NCBI GenBank assembly: GCA_963816955.1
Contig: CAWFME010000007.1
Span: 186,001-250,000, forward strand
Reading direction: 5' to 3'
DNA from: DATFQI01 sp963816955
GTDB lineage: Bacteria; Actinomycetota; Thermoleophilia; Solirubrobacterales; Solirubrobacteraceae
Length of the DNA: 64,000 bases
Numbering within the stretch: position 1 is the stretch's first letter; every line of letters starts with the position of its first letter. The notes below the pieces were generated by a model. That model was not told the origin of the DNA. It searched no databases and saw only the letters and a program-made list of their open reading frames with translations. Shown here piece after piece: positions 1-7,258 of the stretch. A program made the translations under genes and the position numbers.

Positions 1-448
1 GATCGGCTTCGCCTCCTTCCGGGCCTGGGCGGGCCCGGAATTCGACCCGCCGCCGGTGATGATCGAGTTGCCGCGCGTCCGCGAGGGGCTCGCGCTCCCG
101 ACGACGTGGGCGCTGCTGGCGTTCTCGGGCACCGAGCCGGCCGGCCACGTGGCGGTGACGCAGGCGCGCGAGCGCGAGGAGCCGCGGGCGGACATCCCGG
201 GCCTGGCCCACCTGTGGACGCTGTTCGTGCGCCCGCCTTGGTGGGGCAGCGGGCTGGCGACGCGCCTCAACGCCGTCGCCGTCGACGAGGCGGCCCGCCG
301 CGGCTACACGGCGATGCGCCTCCACACGCCGGCGGGCAACGCCAGGGCGCGCGCCTTCTACGAGCGTGAGGGGTGGCGGACGGACGGCGTCCTGATCCCG
401 GAGCCCCTGCTGGGCCTCGATCTCGTGGAATACCGCCGCGATCTGTGA
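1..448 (+). CDS. GNAT-family N-acetyltransferase (5' end outside window)
   Basis: The frame is open from base 2 and ends at TGA 446-448, so the visible 148 residues are the C-terminal part of a gene that begins before the window. A GTG at 56 is possible as a start, but the upstream in-frame residues (IGFASFRAW...) look like normal GNAT beta-strand sequence, so I treat it as truncated by the window edge. The acetyl-CoA-binding segment reads RPPWWGSGLATRLN (nt 230-271). It is followed by the usual helix and the ARAFYEREGW segment typical of GNAT C termini. The acyl acceptor cannot be inferred. It overlaps the next gene by 4 nt (GTGA), suggesting translational coupling. Confidence 0.85.
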   Translation, partial: IGFASFRAWAGPEFDPPPVMIELPRVREGLALPTTWALLAFSGTEPAGHVAVTQAREREEPRADIPGLAHLWTLFVRPPWWGSGLATRLNAVAVDEAARRGYTAMRLHTPAGNARARAFYEREGWRTDGVLIPEPLLGLDLVEYRRDL

Positions 449-1629
449 GGATCGATGGGGTGCTCCGCCGGAGGTCCGCCGACTCGCCGACGCTCTCCGA
501 CCGCGCCGCTCCGCTGATCGAGGAGGCCGCGGAGCGCTCGCGGGTCTCCTGGGGCACGCGGGTCGAGCGCCTGCGGCTGGCCTGGCGCTCGATCTTCCAG
601 GCCTCGGTGTCCGCCGCGATCGCGTGGCTGATCGCGACGGAGCTGCTCGGCCACTCGCAGCCGTTCTTCGCCCCGGTCGCGGCGATCATCACGCTCGGGA
701 TCACGGTCGGCCAGCGCGGGCAGCGGGCGGCGGAGGTCGCGCTCGGCGTGGCGCTGGGCATCGCGGTCGCCGACCTGCTGGTGCTCCAGATCGGCACGGG
801 CACCGCGCAGCTGGCGGTCGTGGTGCTGCTCGCGACCTCGGCCGCGATCTTCCTCGGCAGCGGCCAGATGCTCGCCACCCAGGCCGCCGTGTCCGCCGCG
901 CTGGTGGCCACGCTGCAGCCGCCGACGGACGGGTTCTCCTTCGAGCGCTTCCTCGACGCGCTGGTCGGCGGCGGCGTGGCGCTCGTGATCAACGCGCTCG
1001 TGCTGCCCGCGCGGCCGCTGGACCTGATGCGGCAGGCCTCGGCGCCGCTGCTGGCCGAGCTCGCGGCGGTGCTCGAGGACATCGCCGTGGCCGTCGAGCG
1101 GCGGGACCAGGAGCTCGCGGTCGCCTCGCTGCAGCGCGCGCGGACGATCGACGAGCTGGCCGCGCGCTTCGAGGAGGCCGTCGACGTGAGCCGCGAGACC
1201 ACCCGTTACGCCCCGCCGCGCCGCCGCTCGCGCGGCGTCGTGGAGAGCTACGCGGACGCGGCGGGCCGGATCGACCTCGCGGTCCGCAACGTCCGCGTGC
1301 TGGCCCGCGGCACGATCCGGGCCCTCTCGCTGGACGAGAACGTGCCGCCGGACATCGCGGTCGCGCTCCGCGACCTGGCCGCTGCGGTGCGCGCGGTGCC
1401 CGACGCGCTCGACGACCCGGACGCCATCGAGGCCGTCCGCGACCCCGCGGTGCGGGCCGCCGCCGAGGCCACGAAGGTGCTCGAGGCCACGGGCAACCTG
1501 TCCGTGAGCGTGATCGTCGGGCAGATCCGCTCGACGGCCGCCGACCTCCTCGCGGCCACCGGGATGAGCCACGAGGGCGCCGCAGGCGCCATCCGGGACG
1601 CCGTCCGCGAGGCCGAGGAGTCGGTGTGA
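445..1629 (+). CDS. FUSC / aromatic acid exporter (ArAE)-like membrane protein
   Basis: The start is set at GTG 445, which overlaps the upstream stop (GTGA); a GTG at 460 is an alternative. Roughly residues 50-190 hold about six hydrophobic segments (for example FQASVSAAIAWLIATELL and FFAPVAAIITLGITVG). A long, charged, helical C-terminal half follows. This half-FUSC layout is known from the ArAE and DUF2955 groups, whose characterised members export aromatic acids or similar compounds; the substrate here is unknown. The conserved early motif with PFFAP at the end of the first hairpin is typical of the fold. It ends directly against a convergent secreted-protein gene at 1630. Confidence 0.75.
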   Translation: MRIDGVLRRRSADSPTLSDRAAPLIEEAAERSRVSWGTRVERLRLAWRSIFQASVSAAIAWLIATELLGHSQPFFAPVAAIITLGITVGQRGQRAAEVALGVALGIAVADLLVLQIGTGTAQLAVVVLLATSAAIFLGSGQMLATQAAVSAALVATLQPPTDGFSFERFLDALVGGGVALVINALVLPARPLDLMRQASAPLLAELAAVLEDIAVAVERRDQELAVASLQRARTIDELAARFEEAVDVSRETTRYAPPRRRSRGVVESYADAAGRIDLAVRNVRVLARGTIRALSLDENVPPDIAVALRDLAAAVRAVPDALDDPDAIEAVRDPAVRAAAEATKVLEATGNLSVSVIVGQIRSTAADLLAATGMSHEGAAGAIRDAVREAEESV

Positions 1630-2106
1630 CTACTCCGTCGCGAACGTCAGCACGACCTGCATCTGCTGCTCGTGCGGCGGGAAGCAGCGATGGCGTGCGA
1701 CGCGCGTGCCGTCGCTGCGGCGGCTGACCCAGCGCCCGCAGTGGTCGCCGGGCCCGAAGCGGCCCGTGTCGTAGTAGCCGTAAGGCGAGACCTCGCGCGC
1801 GATGCCGACGGTGCCGGACAGCCGCAGGCCGGCCGCCCGGGCGAGGGTCGCGGCCTCCCTGCGGGCGGACTTGACGGCCTTCGGCACGGCCGCCGTGCGC
1901 GCGCGGCGGGCCGCGCGCTCGATCGTGCGGTTGTTCAGCCGGGCGGGGCGGTCGACCTTCGCGACCCCGGTGCCGTGCGAGACGACGGTGTGGACGGCGG
2001 GCGGCCCCGGGTCGGCCGCGAGCGGCGGCCCGGAGGCGAACGCGACGAGGGCGACGGCGCCGGCGGCGGCCAGCGCCCCGAGGGTGGCGGCGAGAAGCGG
2101 GCGCAT
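1630..2106 (-). CDS. Secreted SIMPL (DUF541)-like protein, short
   Basis: The 158-residue product starts at ATG 2106 with a clear signal sequence (MRPLLAATLGALAAAGAVALVAFASG, likely cleaved around residue 30). The mature part has an Arg/Ala-rich helix ending in REAATLARAAGLRLSGTVGIARE, which resembles the helix-strand unit of SIMPL proteins, and a final beta-strand QVVLTFATE as in that family. Two cysteines (DHCGRW and HRCFPP) could form a disulfide outside the cell. It is shorter than usual SIMPL proteins (about 230 residues), so it may be a reduced member. Assignment rests on pattern only. Confidence 0.6.
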   Translation of the reverse strand: MRPLLAATLGALAAAGAVALVAFASGPPLAADPGPPAVHTVVSHGTGVAKVDRPARLNNRTIERAARRARTAAVPKAVKSARREAATLARAAGLRLSGTVGIAREVSPYGYYDTGRFGPGDHCGRWVSRRSDGTRVARHRCFPPHEQQMQVVLTFATE

Positions 2107-2140
2107 GCCTCCTATACGGGTGCGGGCGCCCGGGGAGTCC

Positions 2141-2890
2141 CTATCCCGGCTGGCAGACGGGGCACCAGTACGTGGTGCGCCCGCCGATCGTCGCGCGCTC
2201 GAGGTCCGAGCCGCAGCGAGGGCAGCTCCCGCCGCGGCCGCGGGCCTGGACGAAGCGGCCCGTGTGGACTCCGCCCTCGCGGATCGCGTCGCGCGTCGCC
2301 GCGCGCAGCCGGCGGCGCAGCTCGTCGAGCTCGTCGGCCGACAGCTCGCCGGCGATCCGCCGCGGGGAGAGCCGCGCGCGCCACAGCGTCTCGTCGGCCA
2401 GCAGGTTGCCGACGCCCGCGATCGCGCTCTGGTCGAGCAGCTTGGCCTTCAGGGCGACGGTCCCCCTGCCGACGCGCGCGCGGAACATGTCTCTGCTCAC
2501 TTCGGCCGCGTCGGGCCCGACGTGCGAGAGGTCGGGCTCGATCACCGCCCGCCCGAGCCGGCGCTTGTCGCGCAGGGCCAGGCGCCCGCCGTCGGTGAAC
2601 TCGAGCACGAAGCGGTCCCAGCGGTTCGGCGCGGCCGGCTCGTCGACCGAGATCCGCCCGGCCATGCCGAGGTGCAGCCCGAGGTCCGGCCCGCCGTCGG
2701 TCTCTGCCCAGAGGAACTTCCCGCGCCGGTGCGCCGCCGTCAGCCGCCGCCCGACCAGCGCCGCCGCGATCTCGCCCGGGGCGTGCGGCCGGCAGACGTA
2801 GGTGTCGGTGTCGTCGACCGCCACGATCTCCCGGCCGAGCGCGCGCTCGATCTGCTGCCGCGCGCGCTCGGCCTCCGGCAACTCAGGCAA
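2141..2890 (-). CDS. mutM: Formamidopyrimidine-DNA glycosylase (Fpg/MutM family)
   Basis: Bifunctional DNA glycosylase/AP lyase that removes oxidised purines such as 8-oxoguanine. The protein begins PELPEAERARQ: after Met removal, Pro1 is the catalytic nucleophile and Glu2 the general acid. The beta-elimination lysine lies in RRGKFLW (about residue 58). The C terminus has the four-cysteine zinc finger (CPRC...CPVC) that closes Fpg proteins. PELPE rather than PEGPE favours Fpg over Nei. The start is TTG 2890, fixed because Pro must be residue 2; it overlaps the upstream ferredoxin gene by 8 nt, so mutM is the last gene of the sucCD operon. Length (249) is slightly below the typical 270. Confidence 0.92.
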   Translation of the reverse strand: MPELPEAERARQQIERALGREIVAVDDTDTYVCRPHAPGEIAAALVGRRLTAAHRRGKFLWAETDGGPDLGLHLGMAGRISVDEPAAPNRWDRFVLEFTDGGRLALRDKRRLGRAVIEPDLSHVGPDAAEVSRDMFRARVGRGTVALKAKLLDQSAIAGVGNLLADETLWRARLSPRRIAGELSADELDELRRRLRAATRDAIREGGVHTGRFVQARGRGGSCPRCGSDLERATIGGRTTYWCPVCQPG

Positions 2891-3131
2891 GCGTCGCGCC
2901 GCCGGCGTAGAGCTTTCGGACGACCACCGTGCCCTGCGGGGCCGCGTCGATGCACAGCCGGCAGAGCACGCACTCGTCGAGGTTCTCCTCGACGATCCGC
3001 AGTTCCCCGCCCTCGCCGACGGCGAAGATGTCGACGGGGCAGACCTCGGCGAGCTTGGCGGCCACCGCGGGGTCGGACGCCGCCTCGGGCGCGACCTCGA
3101 CGTCGATGAACAGGTTCGTCGACGTGCTCAT
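2883..3131 (-). CDS. Small single-cluster 4Fe-4S ferredoxin-like protein
   Basis: An 82-residue protein starting MSTSTNLFIDVEV. It carries one VCPVDIF element followed by CVLCRLC, that is, a remote Cys-Pro plus one CxxCxxC. Those four cysteines match the ligand set of one [4Fe-4S] cluster of bacterial ferredoxins, with the second cluster lost, somewhat like FixX. It probably carries electrons in the cytosol; the partner is unknown. ATG 3131 overlaps the sucD stop (ATGA) and its own end overlaps mutM, so all four genes are likely translated from one mRNA. A ferredoxin between sucD and mutM is an unusual neighbour for either. Confidence 0.8.
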   Translation of the reverse strand: MSTSTNLFIDVEVAPEAASDPAVAAKLAEVCPVDIFAVGEGGELRIVEENLDECVLCRLCIDAAPQGTVVVRKLYAGGATLA

Positions 3132-4057
3132 GCCGCGGCTCCCTTGCGCTCGGCGATGCCCTGCTTGACCAGGTCGGGGATGTCCTCGATCCGCTCGGCG
3201 ACGGTGATCCCGGCGGCGGCGAGCCGCGCGATCTTCTCCGTCGCGGTGTCCTCCTTGCCCTCGACGATCGTGCCGGCGTGCCCGAAGGACATCCCCGGCA
3301 TCTCGTCCATGAAGCGGCCCGCCATGAACGCCACGATCGGCAGGCGGGAGTCGTTCTCGGTCGTCCACGCGGCGAGCTGGGCCTCCATGCGGCCGCCCGG
3401 CTCGGTGTAGATGACGATCGCCTCCGTCTGCGAGTCAGCCTCGAACAGCGGCATCAGCTCGGCGTAGGTCTGGCCGATGATCGCGTCGCCGCCGATCGAG
3501 ACCGCCGTCGACTGGCCGAGGCCCGCGGCGGACAGCGTCGAGGACATCTCGGTCGTCATGCCGCCCGAGCGCGAGATCACGCCGACGGGGCCGGGCGTGT
3601 AGGCCTGCGCGGCGTTCTTGGCCGGGCCCCCGATCCCGCCCATCTTGATCACGTCGGGAACGATGATCCCGAGGCAGTTGGGGCCGATGATGCGGGCGCC
3701 GTGGGCGTCCGCGAACTCGACCATCTGGGCGACGTCGCGGCGCGGGATCCGCTCCGTGACGATCACGACCAGCTCGATGCCGTTGGCGATCGCCTCCAGC
3801 ACCGCGTCCTTGGTGAACGCGGGCGGAACGGTCACGACGGAGCCGTCGATCGGGCCGCCGTGGGCCTCGACGGCCTGGGCGACGGTGTCGAACACCGGCA
3901 CGCCGTGGACCTCGCGGCCGAGCCGGCCCGGCGTGACGCCGCCGACTACCTTGGCGCCGGCGCCGTAGTCGAGGCACTCGCGCGTGAGGTTGACCGCCTC
4001 GCGGCCGGTGATGCCCTGGACGATGAACGTCGTCGAGGCGTCGACCAGGATGCTCAT
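3128..4057 (-). CDS. sucD: Succinate--CoA ligase alpha subunit (SucD) or related acid-CoA ligase
   Basis: The 309-residue protein has the CoA-binding Rossmann domain (FIVQGITGREA near the N terminus) and the ligase domain with the phospho-histidine loop MSFGHAGTIV (His260). IIGPNCLG at 123-130 and SRSGGMTTE at 162-170 are standard alpha-subunit motifs. It catalyses acyl-CoA formation with ATP or GTP through a phosphohistidine, together with the beta subunit encoded just upstream (ATGA overlap). Succinate is the default substrate. Because malyl-CoA lyase lies about 1 kb away, malate thiokinase (MtkB) is a realistic alternative. The start is ATG 4057; longer in-frame extensions run into sucC. 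Confidence 0.85.
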   Translation of the reverse strand: MSILVDASTTFIVQGITGREAVNLTRECLDYGAGAKVVGGVTPGRLGREVHGVPVFDTVAQAVEAHGGPIDGSVVTVPPAFTKDAVLEAIANGIELVVIVTERIPRRDVAQMVEFADAHGARIIGPNCLGIIVPDVIKMGGIGGPAKNAAQAYTPGPVGVISRSGGMTTEMSSTLSAAGLGQSTAVSIGGDAIIGQTYAELMPLFEADSQTEAIVIYTEPGGRMEAQLAAWTTENDSRLPIVAFMAGRFMDEMPGMSFGHAGTIVEGKEDTATEKIARLAAAGITVAERIEDIPDLVKQGIAERKGAAA

Positions 4058-5250
4058 GCGTTCGCCACCGCCCGCCGGGCGGCCTCGTTGAGGGACACGG
4101 AGCGGTCCGCGTACGGGACGCCGTAGGCCTCGAGGATCTTGAAGCCCTCCTCCTCCCAGGCGCCCGGGATGCGGAAGATCGCGATCTTCTCCGCCGGGTC
4201 GTGGCCCAGCTCCACGCAGGCCTTGATCACGCCGCGGGCGACGATGTCCACCCGGGTGTTGGAGACGATCGACATCATCACCGCGATCTTGTCCACGCCC
4301 GGCTTCTGGAGCACGAGCTTGGCCAGGCCGCACGCCTTCGCGACCGACGGGTTGCCGCCGATCTCGCAGTAGTTCGCCGGCTTGCCGCCGTGGGCGCGCA
4401 CGGCGTCGAACAGCGTCAGCGAGCCGCCGCCGGCGCCGATCACCAGGCCGAGGTCGCCGTCGAACTCGGTGACGTTGCCCGCCACGCCGCGGTGGTCGGT
4501 GGCGTCGACGGCCTCGCCGGCGAGCTCGAACGGCGTCGCCTCGCGGGCCTGCCGGGTCTCCTCGTCGCCGACCCCGAGCTCCTCGAGCAGCGCCTTCTGG
4601 CGCGGCCGGGCCTCGTTCTCCATGTCCATGTGGGCGTCGACGGCCACGAACGAGCCGTCCTCGAGCTCGGCCAGCGGGTTGATCTCGGCCAGCGTCATGT
4701 CGTACTCGGAGAACAGCCGCGCGAGGCGGGCCATGATCGGGGTCAGCCGCTGCAGCGCCTTGCCCGTGACGCCGGTGGAGGCGATCACCTCCTTGGCCTC
4801 GTAGTCCGCGGGCTCGCGCAGGTTGGAGAGGTGCTTGCGGCCGACCTTGTCCGGATGGGTCTCCGCCACCTCCTCGATGTCGATCCCGCCCATCGGCGAG
4901 AAGATCATCACCGGCTTCTTGCGGGTGCCATCCCAGGTCACGCCCGCGTAGTACTCCTGCTTGACGGCGACGCGGGAGTCGACCAGGACGCCGCGCGGTA
5001 CGTGGCCGTTGATCTCGAGCGCCAGGATCTCCTCGGCGTGCGAGGCGGCCTCGTCGGGGGTGTCGGCGAACTTGACGCCGCCGGCCTTCATGCGGCCGCC
5101 GGTGAGCACCTGCGACTTGATGACGGTGGGCGCGCCGATCTCGTGCGCGATCCGCCTGGCCTCCTCAGCGGAGGTGGCGAAACCGTGCGGCGTGGTCGGG
5201 ATGCCCGCCTTGGCGACGATCTTCCGGGATTCGTATTCGAAGAACCTCAT
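4054..5250 (-). CDS. sucC: Succinate--CoA ligase beta subunit (SucC) or related acid-CoA ligase
   Basis: The 398-residue ATP-grasp subunit starts MRFFEYESRKIVAKAG. The nucleotide-binding loop reads GGRMKAGGVK (51-60), where SucC usually has GGRGKAGG. The C-terminal CoA-ligase domain includes GAGGGSLTLFDAV and the GGNPSV segment. With SucD it converts succinate, CoA and ATP/GTP to succinyl-CoA in the TCA cycle. The divergent loop leaves room for malate- or citrate-CoA ligase activity. ATG 5250 is preceded by TAGGCT (5266-5261, minus) with a 10-nt gap, so the leader is very short. First gene of the operon sucC-sucD-ferredoxin-mutM. Confidence 0.83.
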   Translation of the reverse strand: MRFFEYESRKIVAKAGIPTTPHGFATSAEEARRIAHEIGAPTVIKSQVLTGGRMKAGGVKFADTPDEAASHAEEILALEINGHVPRGVLVDSRVAVKQEYYAGVTWDGTRKKPVMIFSPMGGIDIEEVAETHPDKVGRKHLSNLREPADYEAKEVIASTGVTGKALQRLTPIMARLARLFSEYDMTLAEINPLAELEDGSFVAVDAHMDMENEARPRQKALLEELGVGDEETRQAREATPFELAGEAVDATDHRGVAGNVTEFDGDLGLVIGAGGGSLTLFDAVRAHGGKPANYCEIGGNPSVAKACGLAKLVLQKPGVDKIAVMMSIVSNTRVDIVARGVIKACVELGHDPAEKIAIFRIPGAWEEEGFKILEAYGVPYADRSVSLNEAARRAVANA

Positions 5251-5260
5251 GGGGGGCGGC

Positions 5261-5270
5261 AGCCTATCCT
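5261..5270. promoter_or_regulatory. Divergent promoter: two -10 elements sharing TA
   Basis: On the minus strand TAGGCT (5266-5261) sits 10 nt before the sucC ATG. On the plus strand TATCCT (5265-5270) sits 8 nt before the ATG at 5279. The hexamers share the TA at 5265-5266, and the two start codons are only 28 bp apart. The position relative to the ATGs implies leaderless or near-leaderless transcripts. No strong -35 boxes are visible. Confidence 0.5.
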
Positions 5271-5278
5271 GGGGCCGC

Positions 5279-5938
5279 ATGCGCCTCGCCATCACCTGTT
5301 TTCTGGTATCGCTCGTTCTGCCGGCCAGCGCCTCAGCCGCCGGCGTCCGCCTCGCGCTCCTGACGAGCGACGGCGTCCAATACGGGACGCCGCACGAGCT
5401 CTCGGGCACGCTGCGGGAGGGCACCGCGCCTCTACCCGGGCAGCCGGTCGAGCTCCAGGGCCGCGCCTATCCGTACGACGGCGAGTTCAAGACGATCGCG
5501 AAGGCGACCACCCGCGCCGACGGCACCTTCGCCTTCAAGCGCACGCTCGACCGCAACATGGACCTGCGCGCCTTCGCCCCCGCCCAGAATGCCCTGAGCG
5601 CCTCCAGGCGCGCCTACGTCTACCCGCGCCCGCGCTCGACCTTCAAGGCGCTGTCGGGCAGCCGATTGCGGATCACCCAGTTCCTGCGGACCGCGCCGAA
5701 CGTCCGCCTGACGGCCCGCACGACCTTCTACCTCGGGCCGAAGGACGCCAAGACGGCCAAGCCGTTCGCCCGCGCCAAGCCGCGCAAGGTCGGCACGGGC
5801 CGCTTCAAGGCGACCGCGACGGTCAGGCTCCCGCGGGCCTGGAAGGGCGCGTTCCGCTACGGCAGCTGCTTCCGCTACTCCGAGGGCAGCGGCATGGGCG
5901 CGCCGGGCGTGACGTGCCCGAAGCGCTACCGCTTCTGA
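5279..5938 (+). CDS. Secreted beta-sandwich protein of unknown function
   Basis: A 219-residue protein with a signal peptide (MRLAITCFLVSLVLPASASAAG, cleavage near residue 21). The mature part looks like repeated Ig-like or carboxypeptidase-regulatory-like beta strands: the segment VELQGRAYPYDGEFKTIAKATTRADGTFAFKR is typical of such modules (split here only for reading: strand, loop with RADGTF, strand). The C-terminal half is rich in Lys and Arg, with two cysteines (YGSCF and VTCPK) close to the end. Similar modules are found at the ends of the M36 protease (7259) and the RTX protein (28501). No enzymatic motif is seen. Confidence 0.65.
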   Translation: MRLAITCFLVSLVLPASASAAGVRLALLTSDGVQYGTPHELSGTLREGTAPLPGQPVELQGRAYPYDGEFKTIAKATTRADGTFAFKRTLDRNMDLRAFAPAQNALSASRRAYVYPRPRSTFKALSGSRLRITQFLRTAPNVRLTARTTFYLGPKDAKTAKPFARAKPRKVGTGRFKATATVRLPRAWKGAFRYGSCFRYSEGSGMGAPGVTCPKRYRF

Positions 5939-6133
5939 GCCAGCGCGACCGCGATGCCCGGCGATCACGAGCGCCGGCTCGTCGATCGCCTGGAGCGCCG
6001 TGAACCGCCGCGTGGCGTAGCCGGCTGAGATCAGATACTGCTCCTTGCACAGGTCAAGGAACATGGAAATTCGCCGGGGGCCCCCGTGCTGCGCAGACTT
6101 TTGGCCCTTTCCGCAAAGAGCCGTTGCAGTTCG
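5939..6133. other. Non-coding gap with possible gene remnant and stem-loop
   Basis: The sequence around 6000-6130 has lower GC than its surroundings. On the minus strand an ATG at 6064 opens a short readable stretch (MFLDLCKEQYLISAGYATRR...) that degrades into shadow sequence; it could be a remnant of a gene. I cannot name it. At 6103-6122 there is an imperfect hairpin, GGCCCTTT-CCGC-AAAGAGCC, just downstream of the malyl-CoA lyase stop and possibly its terminator, although no T-run follows. Confidence 0.3.
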
Positions 6134-7180
6134 CTACATCCCGTAGGCAGCTTTCAGATCCGCGTCCTTGGCAGCCAGCATCTCGGCCAGGTCCACCATG
6201 ACCCGGCACTGCTTCCAGGTCGCGTCGTCCTGCATCTTGCCGTCGATCATGTGGACGCCCCGGCCGTCCGGGATGGCTTCGATCACCTTGCGGGCGAAGG
6301 CGACCTCGTCCGGGTCGGGGGAGAAGACCTTCTTGGCGATGTCGATCTGGACCGGGTGGAGCGACCAGGCGCCGACGCAGCCCATCAGGAACGCGGCGCG
6401 GAACTGGGCCTCGCAGCCCTCGACGTCCTTGATGTCGCCGAACGGGCCGTAGAAGGGCAGGATGCCGCAAGCGGCACAGGCGTCGACCATGCGCCCGATC
6501 GAGTAGTGCCACAGATCCTGCTGGGCGGACTGCCGCGGACCGTCGCCGTTCGCGACCGGGTCGGAGATGACCCGGTAGCCAGGGTGTCCGCCGCCCACCC
6601 GGGTGGTCTTCATCCGCCGTGAGGCCGCGAGGTCGGCCGGCCCGAAGGACATCCCCTGCATGCGCGGGGAGGCGGCGGCGATCTCCTCGAGGTTGGCCAC
6701 GCCCTGGGCGGTCTCGAGGATCGCGTGGATCAGGATCGGGCGCGACAGCCCCGCGCGCGCTTCGAGCTGCGCGAGCAGGCGGTCCACGTAGTGGATGTCC
6801 CAGGCGCCCTCGACCTTGGGCACCATCACGACCTCCAGCCGGTCGCCGATCTCGCCGACGACCTGGGTGAGGTCGTCGAGCACCCACGGCGACTCGAGCG
6901 CGTTGACCCGCGTCCACAGCGCCGTCTGGCCGAGGTCCATGTCACGGCCGACGCGAATCAGACCCTCGCGGGCTGCCTCCTTGCGGTCGACGGGAACGGC
7001 GTCCTCGAGGTTGCCGAGCAGGATGTCGGTCTTCGTCGCGATGTCGGCCGCCTTGGCGACCATCTTCTCGTTGGAGAAGTCGAGGAAGTGGATCATCCGG
7101 GACGGCTTGAACGGGATCTCGGCGAGCGGTTCGGGCGCCCCGATGGCAAGGGGCTTGAAGAAGTCACGGGGATTGCGCAT
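6134..7180 (-). CDS. mcl1: L-malyl-CoA / beta-methylmalyl-CoA lyase (CitE superfamily)
   Basis: A 348-residue HpcH/HpaI/CitE-type aldolase. It begins MRNPRDFFKPLAIGAPEPLAE and includes GNLEDAVPVDRKEAA (56-70), PKVEGAWDIHYVDRLL (121-136), GPADLAASRRMKTTRVGGGH, and a C-terminal DGKMQDDATWKQ. From memory of the family this closely resembles the Mcl1 lyases of Chloroflexus and Rhodobacter rather than citrate lyase beta. It splits malyl-CoA to glyoxylate and acetyl-CoA, and beta-methylmalyl-CoA to glyoxylate and propionyl-CoA, in the ethylmalonyl-CoA pathway. The metal-binding Glu is in KVEG. Start ATG 7180, with TAGGCT 10 nt upstream. Confidence 0.88.
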   Translation of the reverse strand: MRNPRDFFKPLAIGAPEPLAEIPFKPSRMIHFLDFSNEKMVAKAADIATKTDILLGNLEDAVPVDRKEAAREGLIRVGRDMDLGQTALWTRVNALESPWVLDDLTQVVGEIGDRLEVVMVPKVEGAWDIHYVDRLLAQLEARAGLSRPILIHAILETAQGVANLEEIAAASPRMQGMSFGPADLAASRRMKTTRVGGGHPGYRVISDPVANGDGPRQSAQQDLWHYSIGRMVDACAACGILPFYGPFGDIKDVEGCEAQFRAAFLMGCVGAWSLHPVQIDIAKKVFSPDPDEVAFARKVIEAIPDGRGVHMIDGKMQDDATWKQCRVMVDLAEMLAAKDADLKAAYGM

Positions 7181-7258
7181 GAGGCGGCGGAGCCTATCGG
7201 CGCGCCGGAGCTCGGCGATCTCGCAAGTTCTGGAGGATGGGCGCGTTGTGGGCCTTCG

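Noticed and set aside
3128..4333. Longer N terminus for sucD
   Set aside because: The extra part is the shadow of sucC; the ATGA overlap and MSILVDASTTF fit the family.
4054..5424. Longer N terminus for sucC (58 extra residues)
   Set aside because: The extension overlaps the divergent secreted protein and has no ATP-grasp similarity; MRFFEYESRK is the natural family start.
6103..6122. mcl1 terminator as a firm call
   Set aside because: The stem has a mismatch and lacks a T-run, so it is only mentioned in the gap entry.
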